Shown here: positions 7,801-14,987 of the stretch, in pieces
Layout: each line of letters begins with the position of its first letter
Numbering within the stretch: position 1 is the first letter of the stretch
Assembly: GCA_046484285.1 (NCBI GenBank)
Contig: JAWOBP010000150.1
Coordinates: 1-34,426, forward strand
DNA from: CAZHCG01 sp046484285
GTDB taxonomy: Bacteria; Myxococcota_A; Polyangia; JAAYKL01
DNA: 34,426 bases
Reading direction: 5' to 3'
Notes under the pieces: model-generated
The model's input: only the letters and a program-made list of their open reading frames with translations
Databases searched by the model: none
What the model was told of the DNA's origin: nothing
Translations under genes and position numbers: made by a program

Positions 7801-10332
7801 GAGAGCGCCTGCGCCGACAGCTCGTACGACTACCTGGCGCCGGACATGAGCGAGCAGCCCGCCTCTGATCCGTGGGAGGGCAACGCCTGCCAGGACAGCA
7901 AGGGACGCGTCGGTCCGCGCTTCGTCGAGTGGGACGACGGCGGCGACCCGATCTCCGAGTACGAGGTATACAAGAAGCTCCACCACTACGCTTACACGTC
8001 GGTGATGGACTACTGCGCCACCTACCACATCGACGACAAGGGGGTGGGTCGCTACGACTGGGCCGCGATGCTCTACGGCTACGGCCACCACATGGAGGTC
8101 TACGACGAGTTCCCGACCAGCGGAGGGACGAGCCCGGCCGTATGGAAGGCGCACGATACCTGGCGACCGGGTCGGATCTCGTCCGCGACGTCGGACAACA
8201 CGCTGGTCGATTCCGGCGCCGAATTCATCGAAGGCGGCGTGCAGCCCGGCGCCTGGCTGGTCAACCAGGCCACGGGCCAGAAGTGCGAGGTCGACCAGGT
8301 CAACTCGGCCACCGAGATCACCTTCGACTGCGGCGGCGCCACCTGCCCCGGCTTCTTCACCTACGACGGGGACGGGAACGAGGTCTGCGTTGATCTCGAG
8401 ATCGGCGACAAGTACGCGGCCTGGGGCTACCCGGTCGGCATCAACAAAGAAGAGATCCACAGCTCGCTGACCATCAAGGAGATAATGAACTACTACCTGC
8501 AGGGCGGCGGCTGGCCCCTGGTGTTCCTCTACACCTACTTCTTCTCGCCGCACTACACCGAGTGGTACCGCAACTGGACCGACGAGTCGGGCGAGCCCAA
8601 CCGCGGCTTCAACAAACAGGAGCTGCGCGACGTGCGCGATGTGCGCGAGTTCGACTGGCGCGTGAGGTCTCAGGGCAACAGCTACGAGCCCGGCTTCAAC
8701 CTGAAGAACATCAGCGACAACGTGCTGCGCGTGCCGTACGCCTACTGCACAGACAACCAGTCCAACATCTCCAACAACTGCCGGACCCGCGACTACGGTG
8801 CGGACGACTGGGAGCGGATGCACCACCACATCGCCGACTGGGATCAGTGGTACATCAGCCGCTCGTTCATCCGCGGCCGGGTGGGCTTCATGCCCCAGGA
8901 CTACGCCGGCGGCTACTACGACAATCTCTACCGTGTTCCCAAGGACTTCAACAACATCTACGCGCTGTACATGGAGCTGGTCGACACGCTCTACACCGAG
9001 CGCCAGATCGAGGCGGCCAGGATGGACCCCTACAACTCGCTGGGCAGCTTCACGATGGCGCTGCACGACGGCTTCAACATGCTGATGCGCACGATTGCCT
9101 CGCCCGACCCGATCAACGGCTACACGGCGCGCGAGCGGCCCGAGAGCGGCGAGTACGCGGTCGACGCCGACCTGATGCTCGGCACCGGGACGATGGGATT
9201 CGACATCGCCAACGGCGGGCGCGTGTTCGAGACGCGCTACGGCAACTACAGCTACGACAACAACTGCGGAAACTCCTTCTGGCGCTGCCTGTGGAACGTG
9301 GGCTGGTACTACGACAAGATCATGGCCATCCAGGGCCTGACCGAGTCGGCGACCTACTTCGTGGGTCGCGACACGGCGCACGACGTGCGGCTGTACCGGA
9401 TCAGCTTCTTCGACAACTTCAACTGGCAGCTGAAGAAGTACTTCGCCGGTATCCTGGGCGAGCGCTGGGACGACTGGGCCCCGGTCACGCCGATGATCAA
9501 GGACGTCAACGATGCAGCTCAGCTGTTTCCAGGCAATCCGCTGCTGCCCAGCGGGCTCTCTCAGCCCAAGCTCTACTGGCGCGACTGGGCCAACCCGACC
9601 CAGGACATCACCAACCCGCACATGTTCATGAGCTCGGAGGAGATCCCCGGTTCGCTGGCCTCCGATCTGCTGACCGGCGGTCCGTTCAACACCCAGTGGA
9701 CGGCGATCGACCCGGTGGCGAGCTTCACCGTGCAGGTCTACGCCGCGCTGCTCTCCATGCAGCGCTTCCAGCACAATTACGACATGTCGTTCTACAACAC
9801 CTCGCGGATGTGGGTCAGCGACGCCGCCGAGGTCGAGTCGTTCGGCGAGTACGACAAGTACTTCGACAAGGAGAACCAGATCGTCTACACCGCGCTGTCC
9901 GAGTACGGCGTCAACGAGACGTACCACCCGTTCGTCACCGAGGCGTCGACCGGCAAGGGCGTGGCCGCCTCGATGATCGAGTTCGCCAACAAGATGAAGG
10001 CGCGCTCCACCGAGTGCGATCCGCTCGGCGACCCGGTCACTCCGTGGACGGCGGACGACTGCTGCGACAACCCGTACTACCCGATGACGCCGGGACACGA
10101 GGACGACTGCTCGCTCAACGCGACCGACACCTACGACAAGATCGACGGGATGACCGCGGAAGAGCTCGAGGCGGCCAACCAGACCTTCATGGACAACAAG
10201 ATCAAGGTCGACAACTACCTCAAGCGGTACAAGGGCCTGCTCGACTACATGGTGCGGTTGACCAACATCTTCGATCTCTACCTCGGCATGACCGGTGACC
10301 CCTACGATCCGGGCGACACTCCCGGCGAGTAG
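4828..10332 (+). CDS. Giant secreted lipoprotein zinc metalloprotease (metzincin-type, HExxHxxGxxH)
   Basis: This 1834-aa lipoprotein has a signal peptide with lipobox (LLAAAAVTGC, Cys near residue 21), so it is probably anchored in the outer membrane or exposed at the surface. The zinc-binding motif HELGHTLGLRHNF runs from His962, giving ligands H962, H966 and H972 with catalytic Glu963. A Met-turn SVMDY follows at residues 1058-1062. This pairing is characteristic of metzincins and matches the DUF4953-type large metalloproteases with HExxHxxGLRHNF. The protein is rich in Cys, Asp and Tyr, suggesting disulfides and metal binding outside the cell. The start at 4828 is chosen for the AAGGAAGGA ribosome-binding site and the signal peptide. 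An upstream ATG at 4750 would prepend residues that do not suit a signal sequence. A strong terminator follows, so it is likely a single-gene transcript. Confidence 0.88.
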   Translation: MRNWRFGMVLLVGLLAAAAVTGCAEERDPINRVQPNVIKKAMLEGEWYFHQKVVDVPGGMLQGFYIPSVVGWYSEPARVRFDIQEKFLYVRRTNELVVDAETYSQPRDDDFSTYAVVATYRIEKHFDIQRDYNSVTGESYNVVSENAVDRPWWEREYMRVDWSQNLSPGYDFDVQFVATNPTSYYVQDECTPDLEFASDPADRCVPDDKAPYFDIVWNEDGSELEKGYFDITNAFVATPETVYYEYFDMEIPGCWLFGNDAMECVSTMYFVRNSFWKIDEEEHDYQPMEYSGAISDQIGFFETNYLSYDPQTTVNEATRRYFVTRHNIWEQSHSWNDEEGIDWEKPDSYLFNPQNKRLCHTTADCCPDYDPENPASAAACGSICDNLVDLRTEDRDVYEERNGCSFHVTPQDIEPECQETHYCTLPYDERRVRPMVYYANKEWPEELARRPDEPRYIPPTEDEPGVWSYEPEPEPDQASLDAFKWAYADDPNGTDSRSTLEMVGDRWNAPYVRTINILKMKASGNYKMEDHANTPYIDDDMRRSEGGQGAFAKIGKVEKDENGVPTGSLGFDENWYDPERPPFAMCRFNPVLGPDNDPNNVEPDICWERIQWNSHCVFNPDKPGINPKTGQRWDEASDWPICSLREASPRLGDVRYSFAYWVDKWYEGFRLLGLGPGHNDQVTGETLCGVGHLYMHNDMAARRVVDYTMLLTGDLDTNDYIDGYNLRGWRNKMTGSGTNPEAMDTFQGYDIAALAGMSGLMGENLEQSRKFNVDAQDVVNYVGADNMPAHGAGGVSASAEPMAYPFTGDDLVRAAAMDEYNSSGGYQSDAMLQAIAEHPSGGAVEDMLLNTDNARTMLAANGLNPTLEDSIGDSGDLRDRLLVTRSDPFDLMRERQEIKEWLRSAKKADFASALSVEAAGSLAREVQKLRAQGRLPQDSGDEFRNALWRMARKKIMRAVTMHELGHTLGLRHNFASSEDSLNYFEDYWDIRESACADSSYDYLAPDMSEQPASDPWEGNACQDSKGRVGPRFVEWDDGGDPISEYEVYKKLHHYAYTSVMDYCATYHIDDKGVGRYDWAAMLYGYGHHMEVYDEFPTSGGTSPAVWKAHDTWRPGRISSATSDNTLVDSGAEFIEGGVQPGAWLVNQATGQKCEVDQVNSATEITFDCGGATCPGFFTYDGDGNEVCVDLEIGDKYAAWGYPVGINKEEIHSSLTIKEIMNYYLQGGGWPLVFLYTYFFSPHYTEWYRNWTDESGEPNRGFNKQELRDVRDVREFDWRVRSQGNSYEPGFNLKNISDNVLRVPYAYCTDNQSNISNNCRTRDYGADDWERMHHHIADWDQWYISRSFIRGRVGFMPQDYAGGYYDNLYRVPKDFNNIYALYMELVDTLYTERQIEAARMDPYNSLGSFTMALHDGFNMLMRTIASPDPINGYTARERPESGEYAVDADLMLGTGTMGFDIANGGRVFETRYGNYSYDNNCGNSFWRCLWNVGWYYDKIMAIQGLTESATYFVGRDTAHDVRLYRISFFDNFNWQLKKYFAGILGERWDDWAPVTPMIKDVNDAAQLFPGNPLLPSGLSQPKLYWRDWANPTQDITNPHMFMSSEEIPGSLASDLLTGGPFNTQWTAIDPVASFTVQVYAALLSMQRFQHNYDMSFYNTSRMWVSDAAEVESFGEYDKYFDKENQIVYTALSEYGVNETYHPFVTEASTGKGVAASMIEFANKMKARSTECDPLGDPVTPWTADDCCDNPYYPMTPGHEDDCSLNATDTYDKIDGMTAEELEAANQTFMDNKIKVDNYLKRYKGLLDYMVRLTNIFDLYLGMTGDPYDPGDTPGE

Positions 10333-10344
10333 AGCTTCCACTCG

Positions 10345-10379
10345 CGGGGGAGGGCTCCTCCCTCCCCCGTTCTCTTTTC
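10345..10379 (+). terminator. Rho-independent terminator after the metalloprotease gene
   Basis: A perfect 10-bp stem (CGGGGGAGGG paired with CCCTCCCCCG) encloses a 5-base loop (CTCCT) at 10345-10369. A T/C-rich tail, TTCTCTTTTC, follows. It begins 13 bases after the stop codon. Confidence 0.85.
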
Positions 10380-10448
10380 ACCCGACAGTCTTTTCAGGCA
10401 GGTGCCTCGCGGTGGATCCGCGGCGCGGTCTGTGGTACACGCGAATCG

Positions 10449-10967
10449 ATGAGCTACGTCGAGAGCGAAAGCACAATCAAGGCGAGTCGGTCCGGCGCGG
10501 TGGTGATCGCGCGTTTCGAGGACGAGGAGACAGCGGCCGCGGCCGCCGAGTCGCTCAACGCCAGCCTGGCCATGGCGGCGAGCGAGGTCGAGGAGCTGTT
10601 CGAGCGCGGCGACGGGGCGGCCGACGGCGCCGACGTCTCTCGAATCTATTCCAGGATCGGAATGCGCAACGAGGTGGGCTGGGAGCAGGAGCAGCCGTTG
10701 ACCGCAGTGGAAAACGAGCTGATCTGGCAGCTTCCCTCCGGCGCGCATCCAGAGGACGCCGAGAGCCTGTTGTGGTCGCTGGGCAGCGAGAGCGTGATCG
10801 TCGGCGACCTGCTGGCCGAAGAGGAGCCCTGGCGAGCAGCACCCGGACCGATCGCGATTCCGGCGGTGGACGAGGAGACCGGCGAGGTCGCCTTCCACTA
10901 CGTGGTGGACGACGAGGAGGACCTGCCAATGGGCTCACCTGCCAGCCACAAGCGAACCATTCACTGA
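10449..10967 (+). CDS. Acidic 172-aa protein of unknown function
   Basis: The product begins MSYVESESTIKASRSGAVVI and has no signal peptide or membrane segment. It is strongly acidic, with an Ala/Glu-rich predicted helix at about residues 22-55 and a more ordered middle part (AVENELIWQLPSGAHPEDAE, LLWSLGSESVIVGDLL). The tail has a run of acidic residues (VVDDEEDLP). I do not recognise a family. Codon usage and GC at third positions resemble its neighbours, so it is probably a real native gene. It converges with the FecR/VIT protein gene, the two stop codons being about 9 bases apart. It is separated from the metalloprotease gene by a terminator and so must have its own promoter. Confidence 0.65.
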   Translation: MSYVESESTIKASRSGAVVIARFEDEETAAAAAESLNASLAMAASEVEELFERGDGAADGADVSRIYSRIGMRNEVGWEQEQPLTAVENELIWQLPSGAHPEDAESLLWSLGSESVIVGDLLAEEEPWRAAPGPIAIPAVDEETGEVAFHYVVDDEEDLPMGSPASHKRTIH

Positions 10968-10976
10968 CAAATCCGT

Positions 10977-13900
10977 TCAACGGCAGATCCGTACCGGCGG
11001 CAGCGTGCGATGGCGGACGCGCGCCACCGTGGTCTCGGCCCCGCTCAGGGTGAAGCGCAGCGTGCGGCGCTCGCCGCGGCAGCGAATCGAGACGCGGCCC
11101 TCGATCGGACCGGGCGCGCTTCCTGGGGCGCGGGCGACGGTGACCAGGTAGGTCCCGTCAAGCAGCCAGCCGAGGCCCAGCTTTTCCTCGCCCCCGTCGG
11201 CGAGACCCCGCGAGGTGGCGCCCAGCCGCCATAGTCCCGAAATGCGACGCCCGGCCGGATCGATCACCGCCAGGTCGGCGTCGAGGGAGGGATCGTCGAG
11301 CTCGAGGTGCACGGTCATCACGCCCCGGACGCGCTCCGCGAAGCGAGCCGGCAGCAGACCACTGTCGGCGGACTCGAGAATCTCGGCGATCTTTTCGCGC
11401 AGGCGTCGCTTTCGTTTCTTCTCCAGCAGCTGCTCGGCTTCGAGCGAGAGCAGATCGAAGCGTCTCAGCGCCGCCAGACACCACAGGTAGTCGACGAGGT
11501 CGTCCTCGTCGTCGCCGGCGTCGAGTGCAAAGCGGAGATGGCCGGAGGCCGCCGCGTAGTCGCCCGCGTCGAGAAAGGCCCGCGCCGCGCGGCGATGAGC
11601 CTTCAGCGACGCGGGAGCTATCTCCGCCACCGCCGCGTAGGTACGCAGCGCTCCTTGGCGATCTCCCCGCCGCGCCAGCTGGTCGGCCATCGCGATCAGG
11701 GCGGAGCGACCGAGCGGATCCGCTTCCAGCCAGCGGCGCGCCGCCGAGATCCGCTGGTCGGGCTCGCCGAAGCGCGCCAGCAGGCGCACGTGCCGCTTGT
11801 GCGCGCGGCGGCTGAGCGGGCGTTCCTCCACGGCCGAGCGTAGCTTTTCCATTCTGCGGCGCACCCGCTCGCCGCTTGGGAAAGGCCTCGCGATGCTGAC
11901 CTCCCAGCGCGGCCGCATCTCGCAGCGACGGTCCGGCTGGCTGTACGCGGGACGCTCGGCCACGGTCCCGGTGCCCAGCGATCCGCCCGAGAGCGACGGC
12001 TTGCGCTCGGCCTCCCTGTCCTCGGAAGCAATCGGGCCGCCCGCAGGAGACGAGCCGGTGGAAAGCGGGCTCTGCTTCTGCTTGGCAATTCCGTCGCCGG
12101 CCGCGGCCGCGAGTCGGTCCGCTCCCCCGGCCGAGGAGGCCCGCGACTCGGCCTCGGTGCGCCGCGCCCTCTCCGTCGACCCGCCCGAGCGACCGGACGA
12201 GCCTTCCTTCGACGCGAAGGGTGCGCCTTTTCCGCCGCCTCCGGCGCCGGCGGGAGCTGCCTTGCCCGACGCCGAGGTCGCAAGGGCGTCGAGCTCGTCG
12301 TCGAGATCCGGGCCGAACAGATCCTCGGGGCTCTCCTCCTCGTCGACCTCGGCGGCCTCGGCGAACTCGGCTCCGAGCCCCGACCACTCGTCGGCGATGG
12401 TGCGCTGCACACCGAAGCGCTCGTACATCTTCTCGTTCTCCAGCACGATCCAGCTGGTCAGCCGGCAGGCGACTCGCATGCGGCGCGAGAGGCTCACGAT
12501 CTCGTCGGGCTCGGCTCCCCGCAGGATCATTCGTTCCATCTGACGCTTGGCCCACAGCCTGCCGACGAAGCCGGACGAGCCCTCCTCGTCCGGCCGGACG
12601 TCGACGCGAAAACTGCGCTCCACCGCGGATCCGTCCGGGGCGGTCCCGCGCAGCACCAGCTCTCCGTCGGCGCGCTTTCCAGACAGACGCGCGAAGGCCG
12701 CGACTTCCGTTCCGGCCGGTATCCTTCCCAGCCAGCGCGGGACCGGGTCGGTGAAACCCCGAGGCCATTCGAGCGTGACGTTCGTCAGCGCGGGGGAGAG
12801 AATTCCGCTGGCCGCGGATAAGGCGGCGGCCGCGGGCGACTCGCCGACCGACAGCACGTGGCTGGAGCCGCCCAGCCTGCGCGCCAGCGCATCGAGCAGC
12901 GCCGAGTCCACATCCGGACCGGCGCCGATCGCATGCAGCGAGACGCCCTCGGGTCGCGTCTCGGACAGCAGCCCGAGCAGCTCTTCGGGGTCGGTCACTC
13001 CGGCGGTCGGAACGGCGTCGCCGATGTAGACCACGCTTGCGCCGCGCTCCCCGCGAGCCGCGGCGAAGGCGCCTTGCAGCGCGCCGAGAAGATCGCTGGC
13101 GCCGCCCGGCTCCACGCCGGACAAGAAGGAGTGGGCCCGCTCCAGGCTGCCGGGTGAGATCGGCGAGAAGCCGGGCGACATCCGGCGGCAGCCGCTGTCG
13201 CAGGCCAGCAGCTGGAAGCGGTCCTCGGGGCCGAGCGCGGAAAGCAGCTCCACCGCGGTGGAGGCCTGCAGAGCGCGCACCTCCGGCGCCACCCCATAGG
13301 AGGTGTCGGAGACGATCACAACGCGCCTCGCCGCGCCCGGGGACGGGTGCTCGATGCGCGGGCGCAGCAGCGCCATCGCGTACGTCTGTCCGTTGCTCTC
13401 CGTCTGCGTCGAGACGCGCGCCTCGCCGGGCACCCGCCGCCGGGCGAACTCCACCACCAGGTCGACGCCGGGGGTGTAGTCGCTGGCCTCGAAACGCACC
13501 GCCGCGCGGTTCTCCTCGGCGTTGATCTCGGCGGGGTAGAGCGGTGTGCGCACGTCGCGCAAACCCAACGGCGAGGCGATATCGGCGCCAAAGGAGAAGC
13601 TGCCCACCCGCGCCCCGTCGGCCTCCAGCGGGTAGGTGTAGCGCAACAGCCCGTTTCGGGCCGTGAGCGGCTGCATGTAGGAGATGCGCACGCGCCTGGA
13701 TTCCCGCGGCCGAATCGGAAAAATCTTCATGGTGAAGGTCGAGCCGTGCTCCCACTCCAGCAACGCCGGATCGCGCGGGCGGACCGAGTCCTCCACCACG
13801 CGGCGGAAGATGCGCGCGGCGCGCTTTTTCTCCAGCACCTCGCCCTGCTCCAGCTCGCCGTCAATCTCGAGCTCCAGGTTGGCGATGCTCGCCCCGGAGG

Positions 13901-14819
13901 GCAGGGGGAAACGATAGGTGCCCTCGACGCGGCGTCCGCTGCGATTGGCGAAGACCTCCTCGACCAGCGTGTGGGCCACTCCGTCGCGGATCGTGACATC
14001 CACGGAGTGCTCGACCAGCTCCAGCGCGGTCTCGTTCTTGCGTCCCGAGCCGGGCACGCGGGCCGTTAGCGTGCCGATTCCGCGCCGCACGTCCGGCACG
14101 CTCGCGGCCGGGATCGAGGCGGGAGCCAGCGGCTCGATCCAGCCCCTGCTCGGCGCCGCCGCGCTCGAAAAAAGAGAGTCTTCGCTGATCCGCCCGTCGT
14201 TATCGACGCGCAACGAAGTCCCGGCCGCGATCCAGCCGCCGCCGCCGGGGCGTCGCACGGCACCGGACTCCACGTGCACCCCGCCGCCCGAGCCCTCGGA
14301 CCAGCTCGTCACCAGGCGTCCGGTGGAAAGGAGGAACCTGGCCCCCGAGGAGCCGAGCTCCACGGCCAGCTCGCCGGCGGAGCCCCGACGGCGGGAGAGC
14401 TGGACATTTCCGGACAGCACCCGGATGCACCGGCCGTCGCCGTTTCCCTCGATCGAAGCGCTGGAGCTCTCGCCGAGCGCCAGGGACGTGCCGTCGGAGA
14501 GCCTGATCGTGGCGCTCGTCCCCTGCGAGCAGGCGAGCCTGGAGCCGGCGCCGACCCGATCCCCGGGAGACAGGAGCCTTCGCCCCGCGGCCCCGCGCGC
14601 CTCCAGCCCGCTCTTGGTCGCGTTGCCGTAGGCGGTGCGCAATGCCGCCACCTCTCCCGCCAGGGCCGCGGATCCCGCCTCGGCTCGGGATCCACCCCGG
14701 GACGAGGCCCGATCCGTGCGCCGCTCGCAAGCGAAGCCGAGCGATGTGGCGACGAGAAGCGCGGCGAGCGCCGCCGCGCGCCTCGCTCGATCCGAAACTC
14801 CAGCCGGGACTGTCGACAT
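10977..14819 (-). CDS. Exported multidomain protein: FecR-like, VIT, VWA, TPR and C-terminal beta domain
   Basis: This 1280-aa protein starts at an ATG preceded by a strong GGAGGAAGAG site. An N-terminal hydrophobic segment ending LGFAC may be a poor lipobox. A FecR-like beta domain (about 75-200, with SDGTSLALGESSSASI) comes first. A VIT domain (about 260-385, VEEVFANRSGRRVEGTYRFP) follows, then a VWA domain (about 495-670). Next is a long Gly/Ser/Ala/Glu-rich linker (about 800-930), TPR-like helices (about 1005-1105) and a C-terminal DUF2135-like beta domain (DDPSLDADLAVIDPAG). The VWA metal site that is normally DxSxS reads DTSYG from Asp505, so its third ligand is changed. VIT-VWA proteins usually act in adhesion or complex assembly; no substrate is evident. 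It is divergent from the Kelch-like lipoprotein gene. Confidence 0.8.
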   Translation of the reverse strand: MSTVPAGVSDRARRAAALAALLVATSLGFACERRTDRASSRGGSRAEAGSAALAGEVAALRTAYGNATKSGLEARGAAGRRLLSPGDRVGAGSRLACSQGTSATIRLSDGTSLALGESSSASIEGNGDGRCIRVLSGNVQLSRRRGSAGELAVELGSSGARFLLSTGRLVTSWSEGSGGGVHVESGAVRRPGGGGWIAAGTSLRVDNDGRISEDSLFSSAAAPSRGWIEPLAPASIPAASVPDVRRGIGTLTARVPGSGRKNETALELVEHSVDVTIRDGVAHTLVEEVFANRSGRRVEGTYRFPLPSGASIANLELEIDGELEQGEVLEKKRAARIFRRVVEDSVRPRDPALLEWEHGSTFTMKIFPIRPRESRRVRISYMQPLTARNGLLRYTYPLEADGARVGSFSFGADIASPLGLRDVRTPLYPAEINAEENRAAVRFEASDYTPGVDLVVEFARRRVPGEARVSTQTESNGQTYAMALLRPRIEHPSPGAARRVVIVSDTSYGVAPEVRALQASTAVELLSALGPEDRFQLLACDSGCRRMSPGFSPISPGSLERAHSFLSGVEPGGASDLLGALQGAFAAARGERGASVVYIGDAVPTAGVTDPEELLGLLSETRPEGVSLHAIGAGPDVDSALLDALARRLGGSSHVLSVGESPAAAALSAASGILSPALTNVTLEWPRGFTDPVPRWLGRIPAGTEVAAFARLSGKRADGELVLRGTAPDGSAVERSFRVDVRPDEEGSSGFVGRLWAKRQMERMILRGAEPDEIVSLSRRMRVACRLTSWIVLENEKMYERFGVQRTIADEWSGLGAEFAEAAEVDEEESPEDLFGPDLDDELDALATSASGKAAPAGAGGGGKGAPFASKEGSSGRSGGSTERARRTEAESRASSAGGADRLAAAAGDGIAKQKQSPLSTGSSPAGGPIASEDREAERKPSLSGGSLGTGTVAERPAYSQPDRRCEMRPRWEVSIARPFPSGERVRRRMEKLRSAVEERPLSRRAHKRHVRLLARFGEPDQRISAARRWLEADPLGRSALIAMADQLARRGDRQGALRTYAAVAEIAPASLKAHRRAARAFLDAGDYAAASGHLRFALDAGDDEDDLVDYLWCLAALRRFDLLSLEAEQLLEKKRKRRLREKIAEILESADSGLLPARFAERVRGVMTVHLELDDPSLDADLAVIDPAGRRISGLWRLGATSRGLADGGEEKLGLGWLLDGTYLVTVARAPGSAPGPIEGRVSIRCRGERRTLRFTLSGAETTVARVRHRTLPPVRICR

Positions 14820-14987
14820 CTCTTCCTCCGTGAATTGCGCTTCGCCCACCCGGGTTTCGACGCTCGACAGCGCCGATGGATCTGCCGCGGGCGTCTCCCA
14901 ACCGCTCTCGCCAGTCGATGTCCCTGATGGTAACATGAAGAGTCGGATTCCCGGTGCCTGGCGGCCCTGGCCTTCCGGTGGTGAGAG

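Noticed and set aside
4579..10341. A minus-strand frame of about 1900 codons opposite the metalloprotease gene
   Set aside because: It is the antisense of a high-GC gene whose own frame has a signal peptide, zinc motif and Met-turn. The antisense product is Val/His/Arg-rich low-complexity sequence with no recognisable domain.
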